Assembly: GCA_933822405.4 (NCBI GenBank)
Contig: CAKOGP040000990.1
Location: 1 to 34,386 of the forward strand
Length of the DNA stretch: 34,386 nucleotides
Reading direction: 5' to 3'
Source of the DNA: Cylindrotheca closterium
Lineage: Eukaryota > Bacillariophyta > Bacillariophyceae > Bacillariales > Bacillariaceae
The position numbers and the translations under genes were made by a program. Each line of letters starts with the position of its first letter. Positions within the stretch are counted from its first letter, which is position 1. The notes beneath the pieces are model-generated. The model made no database searches. It was not told the DNA's origin and worked only from the letters and a program-made list of their open reading frames with translations. Shown here piece by piece: positions 19,408 through 28,065 of this stretch.

Positions 19408-19424
19408 TATGTCCAAGAGAACGT
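19408..19424. repeat. 17-bp duplication flanking the nested insertion, right copy
   Basis: Exact copy of 17968-17984. The bases on either side differ between the two copies. Confidence 0.9.
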
Positions 19425-20340
19425 GATACTCATGTCGAACTACTTAGTAGAGGAACACCATGGGACCACATTGAAGAAAGGATCCAGAGCCAGATCACCC
19501 TTACCGAACAACTACCGTCCTGAACTTGACATGACAGAAGAACTTGAAGGAGAGGAAGGAGCATCGTATTTCCAATCCCTTGTTGGTATTCTGCGCTGGA
19601 TGGTTGAACTTGGTAGAATTGATATCATCACTGAAGTTAGTATGCTTGCGTCTCACCTTGCTCTTCCCCGCAGAGGACACCTCAAATCTATTTTCCACAT
19701 GTTCGCCTACCTGAAAGCTCATCACAATGCTACTATTGTCATGGACCCATCCTACCCACAGATCGATCACTCTGTCTTCAAGACATGCAACTGGTCCGAT
19801 ATGTACCCTGGAGCAACGGAGCCAATACCTCCAAACGCGCCTGAACCACGAGGCAAGTCCATTGATGTCATCCTGTATGTTGACAGTGACTTAGCTGGTG
19901 ACAACATCAACCGCCGCTCTCGTACTGGATACATGATCTATGTCAACAGTCGTGCCCTTGTGATTGCCCACTCAAAGAAACAGGCTCGGATTGAGACCAG
20001 CGTCTTTGGGGCTGAGTTTTGCGCACTGACACAGGGTATGGATCGAATGAGGGGACTCAGATACAAACTACGCACGATGAGAATTCCCATGAAGGGACCT
20101 ACTTACGCCTACGGAGACAACATGTCTGTCATTCACAATACACAGAGGCCTGACTCTACGTTGAAGAAGAAATGTAATTCGATTGCATACCATGCGTGTT
20201 GTGAAGCCGTTGCTGCTGGTGAAATGATCACCGGTCATGTCCCGTCGGAGAAGATCCCAGCTGACCTAGCTACAAAGATTGTACCTCCCGGACAGAAGAG
20301 AGACGGATTACTGGACATTGTGATGTATGACTTTCGATGA
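19425..20340 (+). pseudogene. pol, 3' part: end of reverse transcriptase and RNase H
   Basis: Continues the pol frame after the nested insertion. The end of RT has the copia-typical block YFQSLVGILRWMVELGRIDI and EVSMLASHLALPRRGHL. RNase H follows with its acidic residues in LYVDSDLAGD, VFGAEFCAL and YGDNMSV, then HVPSEKIPADLATK and a terminal TGA at 20338-20340. This segment has no internal stops. It is not translatable as part of pol because of the interruptions upstream. Confidence 0.9.
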
Positions 20341-20477
20341 AATGGCAGTCCTCCTGACTGAGTCAGGTATGAGGGTTATTAAGGTTCCCCGGATCATCTT
20401 GGATCCAAATAAACTGCCTGGACAAAGATTTGATAATAGGTATTCAATGGAACGCAATGAAACTCAGAGAGTGCCAT

Positions 20478-20488
20478 TGCGAGGGGAC
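20478..20488 (+). other. Polypurine tract
   Basis: TGCGAGGGGAC immediately precedes the 3' LTR. This short purine-rich run is where plus-strand DNA synthesis of the element would be primed, and its position confirms that the LTR starts at TGAATTGAAT. Confidence 0.65.
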
Positions 20489-20658
20489 TGAATTGAATCT
20501 CCCGTGTCAAGTTGACTCGATGGACTAGAATGAATGGCTATCGCCAACCAATAGCTTATAATTTTGATGATCTCCCTTTTACAACACTGTAACTAGTCAA
20601 ACCCCTTTATCGCTCTGTTATCGCTCTGTTATCGTTCAATATCGGGTACATTAACTCA
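20489..20658 (+). repeat. 3' LTR (170 bp)
   Basis: Matches the 5' LTR from TGAATTGAAT to TTAACTCA. It carries an 11-bp tandem duplication (CTCTGTTATCG) and substitutions such as GTGTCAAG for GTGTCGAG, GATGATC for GATTATC and GGTACA for GGCACA. Confidence 0.88.
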
Positions 20659-20945
20659 GGATGTACGGACAAAGACAGACGAGCCACAATTCGATTTAGA
20701 TTTGGATTTGATTCCTACAAAGAGCTTTGGATCTTTCACGCTTTCCAATCTAAACTAAAAGATGACTACAAGGCTTAAGCTACTGCACTAGCGGACACAG
20801 AAGGCCTTCCCCGTCGCAGTCGAGGCGAACTCAAATAATAGCCGACCCAAAGTCGACACCACAACGAAGAACAAGTTCTGCGGAGGGCCTAACTCTTAAG
20901 AGTATCCAAAAAGACAACGGGAGTAGGTTGCGCTCAATGGAAGAA

Positions 20946-23900
20946 TCAAACCCGCTTTCGTTTCCTTGGATCTGAAGGTTTCTTGGGCGACCTCGCACCT
21001 GGAGGCTTCTTTGGTTCTTTGGCAATCGTAGAAACCCCCTTTTTCCTTGGATCTGAAGGTTTCTTGACTTTCTTGGTATTACCAAAAGCTTTTGTTTTTC
21101 TTGGATCTGATGGTTTTATGGTCATGGCGATGCTGGTAGAAACTTCTGATGACATTCTCACTGTTTGGCATCCATCTTGTTTCCAGTCCTTCACATTTCC
21201 AAACCATGGATTCTTCCCAGAAGTCACTTGCTGGTCATCACCGAAGGAATGCACCTTTAGAACAGCATTTTGCCCTTTTGCTTGTTCGATCAATTCATTC
21301 CAGTATGGATTCACGACAATTGAATCACAGCGAGCGATGACAAAGAGAAAATGCTTCGCCCGTGTCAGAGCCACATTCATGCGTCTTACGTCACTTAGGA
21401 AACCGATTCCGTGGCTGCCTGCTGCACGAACAGCTGAAAAAATCACAATCTTCGCCTCTCTGCCCTGAAACGAGTCTACGGTGCCTACCTCGACAGAGTT
21501 GGTGTATTGTGGTCCGAGGAGATTTCGAAACAGTCCTCTCAAGAGATTTGCTTGCTGGCTATACGGCGTGACGACGGCCACTCGCCCCATGATTTCACTG
21601 TTTGCGTTGGTCATGTCACGAAGAGAAGTGTACAAATGAATCACCAAATGTGCTTCTGTTGAGTTTGATAAACTCGTGCCCCCCCGTTCTTCTTTGGAAT
21701 CCAAATCCAAGACGGAGAAAGGCTAGGGATGAATACAACAGGGCAACATAAGTCCTTGGTCAATGTATCTCGTCACAAAATCAAGATCTTGACACTGAGT
21801 TACCTGTAATTGAGGGGCTTGTGATTGTATGATCTTGAGCAGCGGATTGCCATATTCCTCCCTCTTGACGTTTGGTCCATCTTTAAGAAGACCACCGTAA
21901 AAGATAGTACGAGGAAAATGAGATATCATAGGGTGCATGCGATACTGTTCATTCAACATGTGAATTTCTTCCCCTGACTCTTCCAGTCTTTGAAAGAGAC
22001 TCCGGTCATACTTGCTATTGCGACCACTAAGGTTGAAAATCGTCGCAGGTAGCTGATTTGTATCGCCAACTAAAACACAGTGATGAGACCCCAATTGGAG
22101 CGCTGCAAGTGTTGATGGCTCTACTGATTGCGCGGCTTCGTCAACTGCGGAACGGAAATTCGCAATTTTGTTAGTTGCAATGTGAGTTCTAGGCTTGGTT
22201 CCAGCAGCCTTGGAGGATACTACTTTGGACTTACCAACCACAACCTCAAATTTATCTGCATTCTCTAGAACTCTATTACCAGCTGACCCAAGAGTGGTCA
22301 TCACAATATGGACCGAGTTCAACACATGCGCTTCAAGAGCTTGTCGGACGGCAAACTGGTTTGCACCATTCTCCATAGATCCCTTGACGATAGTGTTCAA
22401 TTCCAGATTGCTTTTGACTGCAAAGTAGTTTTCTACGAGCTGTGCAGGTATAAACGAGGTAAGACAAGTCAATTACATCCGATGAAAAAAACAATCTTCC
22501 TACCTTGACTATCCGGGTCATGAAAGTTCTATATTCTGGCATAGATGTTGCATGGAATTGCTTTTCTCCCGGTTCTGGAGGCGGGGGACACTCATAGCTA
22601 TGTCAATTTGTCTCGGTTAGATATTTTGGTGCCAACAAGAGTTGGGAACGAGCCACTTACGTTGTTCTATGTTCCTTGTGGTTGACAAAGTAAACTCGAC
22701 TTGTAGAGCTAACGACGTCTTCATCGTTAAGACAGCGTATTTCCCAGTCTCTACCTAGGGGCCAGGGTGCTGCATTCGTAATTGCATGAACCTTTCGCCT
22801 ACATTTCGCGATATCACCGCTGATTCTTTGCAATTCCATTCGAAAGCCTGCTCAAAGACAGTGTCAACAAAGCTATGTAAAAAGAAGACGATTTTACAGG
22901 AATCACCTTCGTACCTGCAATTGATTTGTCCAACTGACCAGCATCCGTATCAGAAAGAATCTGATCTACCTTTGTCTGCAGAGCCACGTCGCGAACGACA
23001 GAAGACTGACCAACGCCGACTCTTATCATACTGCTTGCGAACGTGAGATCGAGCTCAAGAATCACGAAAGCATTCAGTCATTCAGAAGCAAATAATTACC
23101 AATCTTACCTTGGATTGTATCTTTGGCCACTCCCTGAATTAGGACAAGAAGTAAGAATATGATTCGAGACAGAAGCAGGACTGGATTGATTTCGGTGACG
23201 TCCTTACCATCGACAAAACGATCTTCCATTATGCGAAGGATAACATTATCGACACCAGCATTGCTTGGCGCACATACAAGTAGCCTTGGTTTCGCCTTTC
23301 GAGCAATATCTAATGCAGCTTGACGGTTACCAGATTGCATAGCCGCGATTCGGCGAACCTCTTCGTAATACTTATTGTACTGTCGAATATGGAGTGAGTT
23401 CAAAACTGCAACTAGCATGGTAGTCTTACCTGTAGAAAGAGAATACAAATGAGAGGAGTAACACATTATACTCGTAGAGGAAGATTTGAGACTTACCGGT
23501 GCCTGGCGGGCCTTTAATGAGTGTGATTCCGCCGTCACCATAACCACTACTAGCAGCAGATATTGCCCTTAGTTGAGATGGATTGAATTTTCGCTGCACG
23601 TACTCTGTAAAACCCTAAGGGACGCAACATATGAGTGTCGTAAAGTCAATGCCGTCTGTAGTGCCGGAATCGCAAAGTCACTTACTTTTCCCAAAGCACT
23701 AACACCTCCCATTTCTTCTACTAAACTATCGCGGCCACATTTTTTCTTCGACTCCAATGAACCAGAGCCCTTGACCGACTTGAGGTGATTACCCAGCAAG
23801 AACTTCTTCAATGGAATACTATCTACCTTACAGAGGGCGGTGAACTCTCTCAACGCCGTAATGTTGCTTCCAACGCGGAAGAAATACATTTGCGAGGAAC

Positions 23901-24911
23901 CTATGATAGCCTATCAAAGTGCTTGAGAAGCAGTGAATTAGCGCCATGGGATTGCGGAAAACTTACCCATTTCCGCTTGCTAACCTTCAGGATCAGTCCA
24001 TCTAGCTCTTTCCTCTGAGTCTCCGAGTGGCCAATCATACAAAACTGACTCAGTGAATCTTCAAAGCCATTTAGAGATGATTTATCAGATTGCCGTCCTC
24101 TAAGCATCATCTCCACCATATCTTTCTTTTCGACCGGGACTAGACCAAAGATGTCGTGACAATACAACTGCAAGTTGTACCTTTCTTTTGTCTTCAGCTG
24201 GACGTGACATGCATCTGTGTCCATAAGGTCTGTATGTAACCCTCGAGCTTTCCGGCCCGACTTCCACGTTGTCTCAACTTCGACCAAAATAAAAGGACTT
24301 CTACCATTGTCACGCTGCCCACTCTCGGTCAAGACTTCGGACACTAGCTGTGCCCGAGCCTCTGCAAGACATTTTGGTCCCCACGCCATGATGTAGTGAC
24401 GGGTGCTAATAAATGTATCTGGTATGGGCTTGGTTGGGACGTGATGATTGTCCTGGTCCTCCACACCTTGAATTTGGCGGTAGATATCACTAACAAATGA
24501 CCATTCCCTGATGTTTTTCCAGAAATCTTCCGGTGAATATGGTGTAGTGTATCCAGTTCCGTCATCATGCGGGTTTTTTGCTGCGCTATGCACTAGGCTT
24601 GCAAGGCGCGAAGGCGCCGTTGCCACTGTCTTTCTTTTTCCAGCTGTTTTTCTGATTCCTTTCATATTCCTGCTGGTATTGTCAGGCTGCGTCTCTTTAT
24701 TTCCCACGGCGTTCCCTACCGCCTTTGCGCGTGCCGCTGCCAGGACTGAAGATGTTGTTGTTTTCTTGAAAGTGCTTGGTCGAATCTGACGAGCAGTAGG
24801 AGCTGATCCATCAGGCTTCTCTATTGGTCGACCTTGTCCTCTTCTCAGTCGTTCAGCAATCTGACGTTGTTTTTTAATAATGTCGTTATCAGATTTCTGG
24901 CCCGAATCCAT
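20946..24911 (-). CDS. SEN1: Sen1/senataxin-type SF1B helicase, ten exons
   Basis: Exons (minus): 24911-23967, 23910-23686, 23614-23497, 23429-23208, 23133-23109, 23030-22915, 22847-22661, 22597-22504, 22439-21804 and 21722-20946. All junctions are GT-AG and the phases are consistent; the total is 1114 aa. Sen1 unwinds RNA:DNA hybrids in the nucleus, aiding termination and R-loop removal. The N-terminus is basic and disordered. A Sen1 core begins near residue 125 (FWKNIREW, PIPDTFISTRHYI). Walker A GPPGTGKT (425-432) is split by intron 3. Motif Ia CAPSNAGVD, then YNPSMIRVGVG, Walker B DEAAQ (744-748), GDTNQLPA, GTVDSFQGREA and RRMNVALTRAK follow. The tail has three KPSDPRK repeats and ends in a basic KRKRV likely to aid nuclear import. 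Fungal Sen1 is about twice as long because of N-terminal extensions missing here. The exon models are my reading of splice sites. Confidence 0.9.
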
Positions 24912-25070
24912 GGTGAAGGTAACAGGAAATGGTGGTCGTGTAGTGATTTGTCAAGAACCTGACTTATTTGATTCATTTGATTTCCCATTCTGCAACTTTC
25001 GCACAGTTTCGCGCGACACACTCCAGTTCCACCAAAATCGATCGATCGATCGAAAATCACAGAAACAAAA
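24912..25070. promoter_or_regulatory. Divergent intergenic region between SEN1 and SOF1
   Basis: 159 bp between two start codons pointing away from each other, so it must hold both promoters. It contains ATCGATCGATCGATCGA (25037-25053), an almost perfectly self-complementary run. No TATA box is obvious. Confidence 0.5.
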
Positions 25071-26432
25071 ATGAAAGTAAAGGCACTATCAAGGAGTCAA
25101 GCCTCCACCCAACGAGAATGTTCCGGAGACTTGCGGCAGCATCATCGGAATCTAGACCCAGCTTATCACCCCCTTCAGCGACCTCGTGAATATACAAGAG
25201 CTGTCAATGCTGCAAAGATAAATAGGATGTTTGCTCAACCACTTATTGGCAACTTGGGTCAAGGGCATCAAGATGCGGTTACTCATACTGCCATATCTCG
25301 AAAGTCGCTGCTTCCACTCTTGTCCGCATCTACCGATGGTACTCTTCGCCTTTGGGATCTGCCAACGAGAAGTTGCGTCTCTTCAATCAACGCTCACAAA
25401 ATGGCAATCAAAGGGGTTGTCTTTGGTCTAGATGATGACTTTTACTCCTGTAGTGCTGATGGTACGCTCCGAAAATGGAACATTAGCGATTCGATGTCAA
25501 AAATTGCAGAGCAGATTAAACCTGATGATACATGGCAGATACCTGGTAGCTTTTGTTCGATTGATCACCATTGGACAGAACACCAGTTCATAACTGCTTC
25601 CGACTCTTCGGTTCAACTATGGTCTCCAGAAAGGAGCACCCCGATTCAATCACACAGCAATCTATGGGGTTCAGATGACACAGTTCATGTCGTCCGTTTT
25701 AATCCTACAGAGCCTCACTTGGTTGCCAACTGTTCAATGGATCGAGGTATCGGGTTGCATGATTTGAGAGCGGGGTCAGAAATGAAGAAGATGATACTCA
25801 GAATGAGATCAAATGATTTGCAATGGAATCCAATGGAGCCATTGAACTTCGCTGTTGCGAATGAAGATTACCAAGCCTACACATTCGATATGAGGAAACT
25901 TGATCGACCAACACAGATATATAAGGGGCACACGTCGGCAATTATGTCGCTGAGCTGGGCACCAACAGGAAGGGAATTTGTCACTGGAAGTTATGACAAG
26001 ACTATTCGGGTTTTCAACTTGATTCATCGTAATGGCTTCGCGAGAGAAATATACCATACGAAACGAATGCAACGTGTGTTTACAGTGAATTGTTCGATGG
26101 ACAACGCCTTCATTATTAGTGGAAGTGATGATACGAACCTTCGATTATGGAAAGCCAGAGCAAGTGAAAAGCTTGGACAACTTACTTCGAGAGAGGAGAG
26201 TGCCATGCAATACCGACATGCTCTGATCAAGAAATATCAGCATCTTCCAGAAGTGAAGCGAATTTATCGAAGTAGGAAAATTCCAAAGGTCATCCAAAAA
26301 CAAACGTCCCAGGCAATAATACAAAAGGAGAGCGCAGAAAGAAAGCAGGCCAATCGAATCAAGCATTCGAAACCAGGAAGCTACAAGTTTGAAAGTGAAA
26401 GAGTGCGCGTAGTGAACAAAGAAATAAAGTAA
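25071..26432 (+). CDS. SOF1: SOF1/DCAF13, WD40 protein of the small-subunit processome
   Basis: 453 aa, single exon, ATG at 25071 after a purine-rich leader. Known role in the family: nucleolar U3 snoRNP-associated processing of 18S rRNA; in animals also a DDB1-CUL4 substrate receptor. The N-terminus (KVKALSRS..., then NLDPAYHPLQRPREYTRAVNA) is diagnostic of the family. WD40 repeats run from about residue 65 to 365, with readable WD endings (GTLRLWDL, GTLRKWNI, SVQLWSP, TIRVFNL, NLRLWKA). The Sof1 domain closes the protein (HLPEVKRIYRSRKIPKVIQK..., about 385-430) with a basic tail. Length agrees with homologues (about 445-490 aa). It shares a 159-bp divergent promoter with SEN1 and is near NOC4, another small-subunit assembly factor. 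Confidence 0.95.
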   Translation: MKVKALSRSQASTQRECSGDLRQHHRNLDPAYHPLQRPREYTRAVNAAKINRMFAQPLIGNLGQGHQDAVTHTAISRKSLLPLLSASTDGTLRLWDLPTRSCVSSINAHKMAIKGVVFGLDDDFYSCSADGTLRKWNISDSMSKIAEQIKPDDTWQIPGSFCSIDHHWTEHQFITASDSSVQLWSPERSTPIQSHSNLWGSDDTVHVVRFNPTEPHLVANCSMDRGIGLHDLRAGSEMKKMILRMRSNDLQWNPMEPLNFAVANEDYQAYTFDMRKLDRPTQIYKGHTSAIMSLSWAPTGREFVTGSYDKTIRVFNLIHRNGFAREIYHTKRMQRVFTVNCSMDNAFIISGSDDTNLRLWKARASEKLGQLTSREESAMQYRHALIKKYQHLPEVKRIYRSRKIPKVIQKQTSQAIIQKESAERKQANRIKHSKPGSYKFESERVRVVNKEIK

Positions 26433-26488
26433 AGTTTACGACAATGCTAGTTTGGACTAATTCCACGGTTCCAGTTCTCAGGCGTGTG

Positions 26489-27880
26489 TTAGTATGCTGT
26501 GTCTACACCAGCGAGGCCTGTGATGATAATCTTGTAGCCGTCATCAATAGGAACTGAACGATCCGTAATTGATCGAAGGATCTTTGGAAGATCTGCTTCA
26601 ACATCAAGAAACTTTGCCAAATAGATTAAGAGATTGAAGTCAGCCAAAAGATCCACGAAGCTCCAGCCTGCTGTCCCACTCTTGGAAAGCTGCCTCTTCA
26701 GCTCGTCGTGCGATTGGGTGCGGTCGTCCAAATCCCTATTTGCTTTCGGAAACTGACTCACAAAAATCTCCGATGTGTGTTGAACGATGGGAACAACAGT
26801 GAGGAAGAAGTTGTTGTTTACAATCTTGCTTTCTTTGCCCTCCTGAATTGCAGTGAATGTTTCGTTGATTTTGCAAAATCCGGGATCGGGACTGATTTCA
26901 AGCGCCTCTTCAGCTACCATCGCCATGCACTGCTGGCTAACTTGAAAGGCTTCAACTGAAACGTTGCCATCGTCAGAGGCAGTGACCTTTGCGGTCACAA
27001 ATGGCGTTTCATTGACTCCTCCTGCAGCCTCCAGTTGCATTTCTGCAGCCATGATTACTTCAGAGGCATTGAGAACAAAACCGTCCTCTCTAGGTGGATG
27101 ACCAAAGATCCAACCCACCTTCTGGAGATCACACTGCTCTGCAATTTGTTCCACCGCTGCCTCCATTGGATCGTCGAGCATTTCAAATCCCTCCGCTAAA
27201 TCTAGATCTGCGACTTGTGGCGGTTCGTAAATCGCTTCAACGACTGCTTTGAGGTCTCCTTCCTCGGATTTTACAAACTTGCCGTACAGATAGCCGAATC
27301 TCTTTCGTGAGAACTGAAAGCGCCTCAAGTACGACTGGAAGTCCCCAACACTAGAAGAATCTAAGGATACTTGTTTGCACACGGCAGATTCCTGTCGTTG
27401 AACTTTGAAAACAAACTGAGAATCCATAGCCACAAACTCGTTTAGTGTCCATGCCATTTTGATGTCGCGAAGCGGCATCATGCCCCTTCTGAATCCTTTA
27501 TCTTCCTTTGCGTCTCTGACTTCGTTTGTTGGAATCAACCTGATACTTCCATCTTTATCAATTATTCGTTTCATGTTACCCTGCTTGATTTCGACGGGCT
27601 GTTCCTCGTCCTCTGTTGCCAGGGGCTTATCTGATACTTCGACACAGGATGACGGATCGACGCGGCAATGAATCATCGAACCATGCCTCAGTCCTTCTTC
27701 TTGCAAAGACTTTTGAGCGTTTAATTCGTGACTGCATGCAGGATCTTGACAAAGTGGTTTCTCGTACACGACGTGAGGCCGCGTAGTTGCGATTCCTTTT
27801 AGAACGTCTTCTACTGTAGAGCTTGGTCCCAATCCGTCGACTCGCCAGACGCCTACATTCGAGCGAACACGGATCAACAT
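26489..27880 (-). CDS. NPL4: NPL4, Cdc48/p97 adaptor subunit (plant-like form)
   Basis: 463 aa, single exon, ATG at 27880. NPL4 with UFD1 recruits Cdc48 to ubiquitylated substrates, for example in ER-associated degradation. An N-terminal ubiquitin-like UBX fold (about 1-80: LIRVRSNVGVWRV...) is followed by a linker. The NPL4/MPN domain begins near residue 180 (FQSYLRRFQFSRKRFGYLYG, then AIYEPPQ, VGWIFGHPPRE and NNFFLTVVP). The zinc-finger segment of fungal and animal NPL4 is not seen; instead there is FKVQRQESAVCKQVSLD, the pattern I associate with the shorter plant NPL4-like proteins. There is no C-terminal NZF finger. It converges with SOF1 (56 bp between stops) and shares a 185-bp divergent promoter with the REP gene. 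Confidence 0.92.
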   Translation of the reverse strand: MLIRVRSNVGVWRVDGLGPSSTVEDVLKGIATTRPHVVYEKPLCQDPACSHELNAQKSLQEEGLRHGSMIHCRVDPSSCVEVSDKPLATEDEEQPVEIKQGNMKRIIDKDGSIRLIPTNEVRDAKEDKGFRRGMMPLRDIKMAWTLNEFVAMDSQFVFKVQRQESAVCKQVSLDSSSVGDFQSYLRRFQFSRKRFGYLYGKFVKSEEGDLKAVVEAIYEPPQVADLDLAEGFEMLDDPMEAAVEQIAEQCDLQKVGWIFGHPPREDGFVLNASEVIMAAEMQLEAAGGVNETPFVTAKVTASDDGNVSVEAFQVSQQCMAMVAEEALEISPDPGFCKINETFTAIQEGKESKIVNNNFFLTVVPIVQHTSEIFVSQFPKANRDLDDRTQSHDELKRQLSKSGTAGWSFVDLLADFNLLIYLAKFLDVEADLPKILRSITDRSVPIDDGYKIIITGLAGVDTAY

Positions 27881-28065
27881 TTTTTAAGTCTATCTCGCTT
27901 TGTGCTGTGTTCTTCGTCCACTTGTTGAGCTCTTTATATCTTTCAAGACTGCAAACGTGCCATGTGCGTTTCAATAATGTCGATTTTTCTTTTGGATTCT
28001 TTGGGATGACTGACTCAATCGACTACTGTAGAATGAATGAAAATGAATGCCCAAAGTAAAAAATA
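27881..28065. promoter_or_regulatory. Divergent intergenic region between NPL4 and REP
   Basis: 185 bp between two divergent start codons. It is rich in T and A, with TTTATATC near 27933-27940 as a TATA-like sequence. No other motif is recognised. Confidence 0.4.

Larger units (their letters stand above)
12641..20658 (+). mobile_element. Ty1/copia LTR retrotransposon (CoDi-like), defective
   Basis: About 8.0 kb from 5' LTR to 3' LTR, flanked by (A)GGAT. In order: 5' LTR, primer-binding site, leader, gag, protease (DSHAD), pre-integrase, integrase, chromodomain-like segment, reverse transcriptase (YVDD), RNase H, polypurine tract and 3' LTR. The integrase-before-RT order defines Ty1/copia. 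It cannot make its proteins: gag has a stop at codon 13, at least two frameshifts and two more internal stops follow, and a 1.4-kb insertion splits pol. The LTRs differ by several substitutions and small indels, so this is not a new insertion. Confidence 0.93.
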
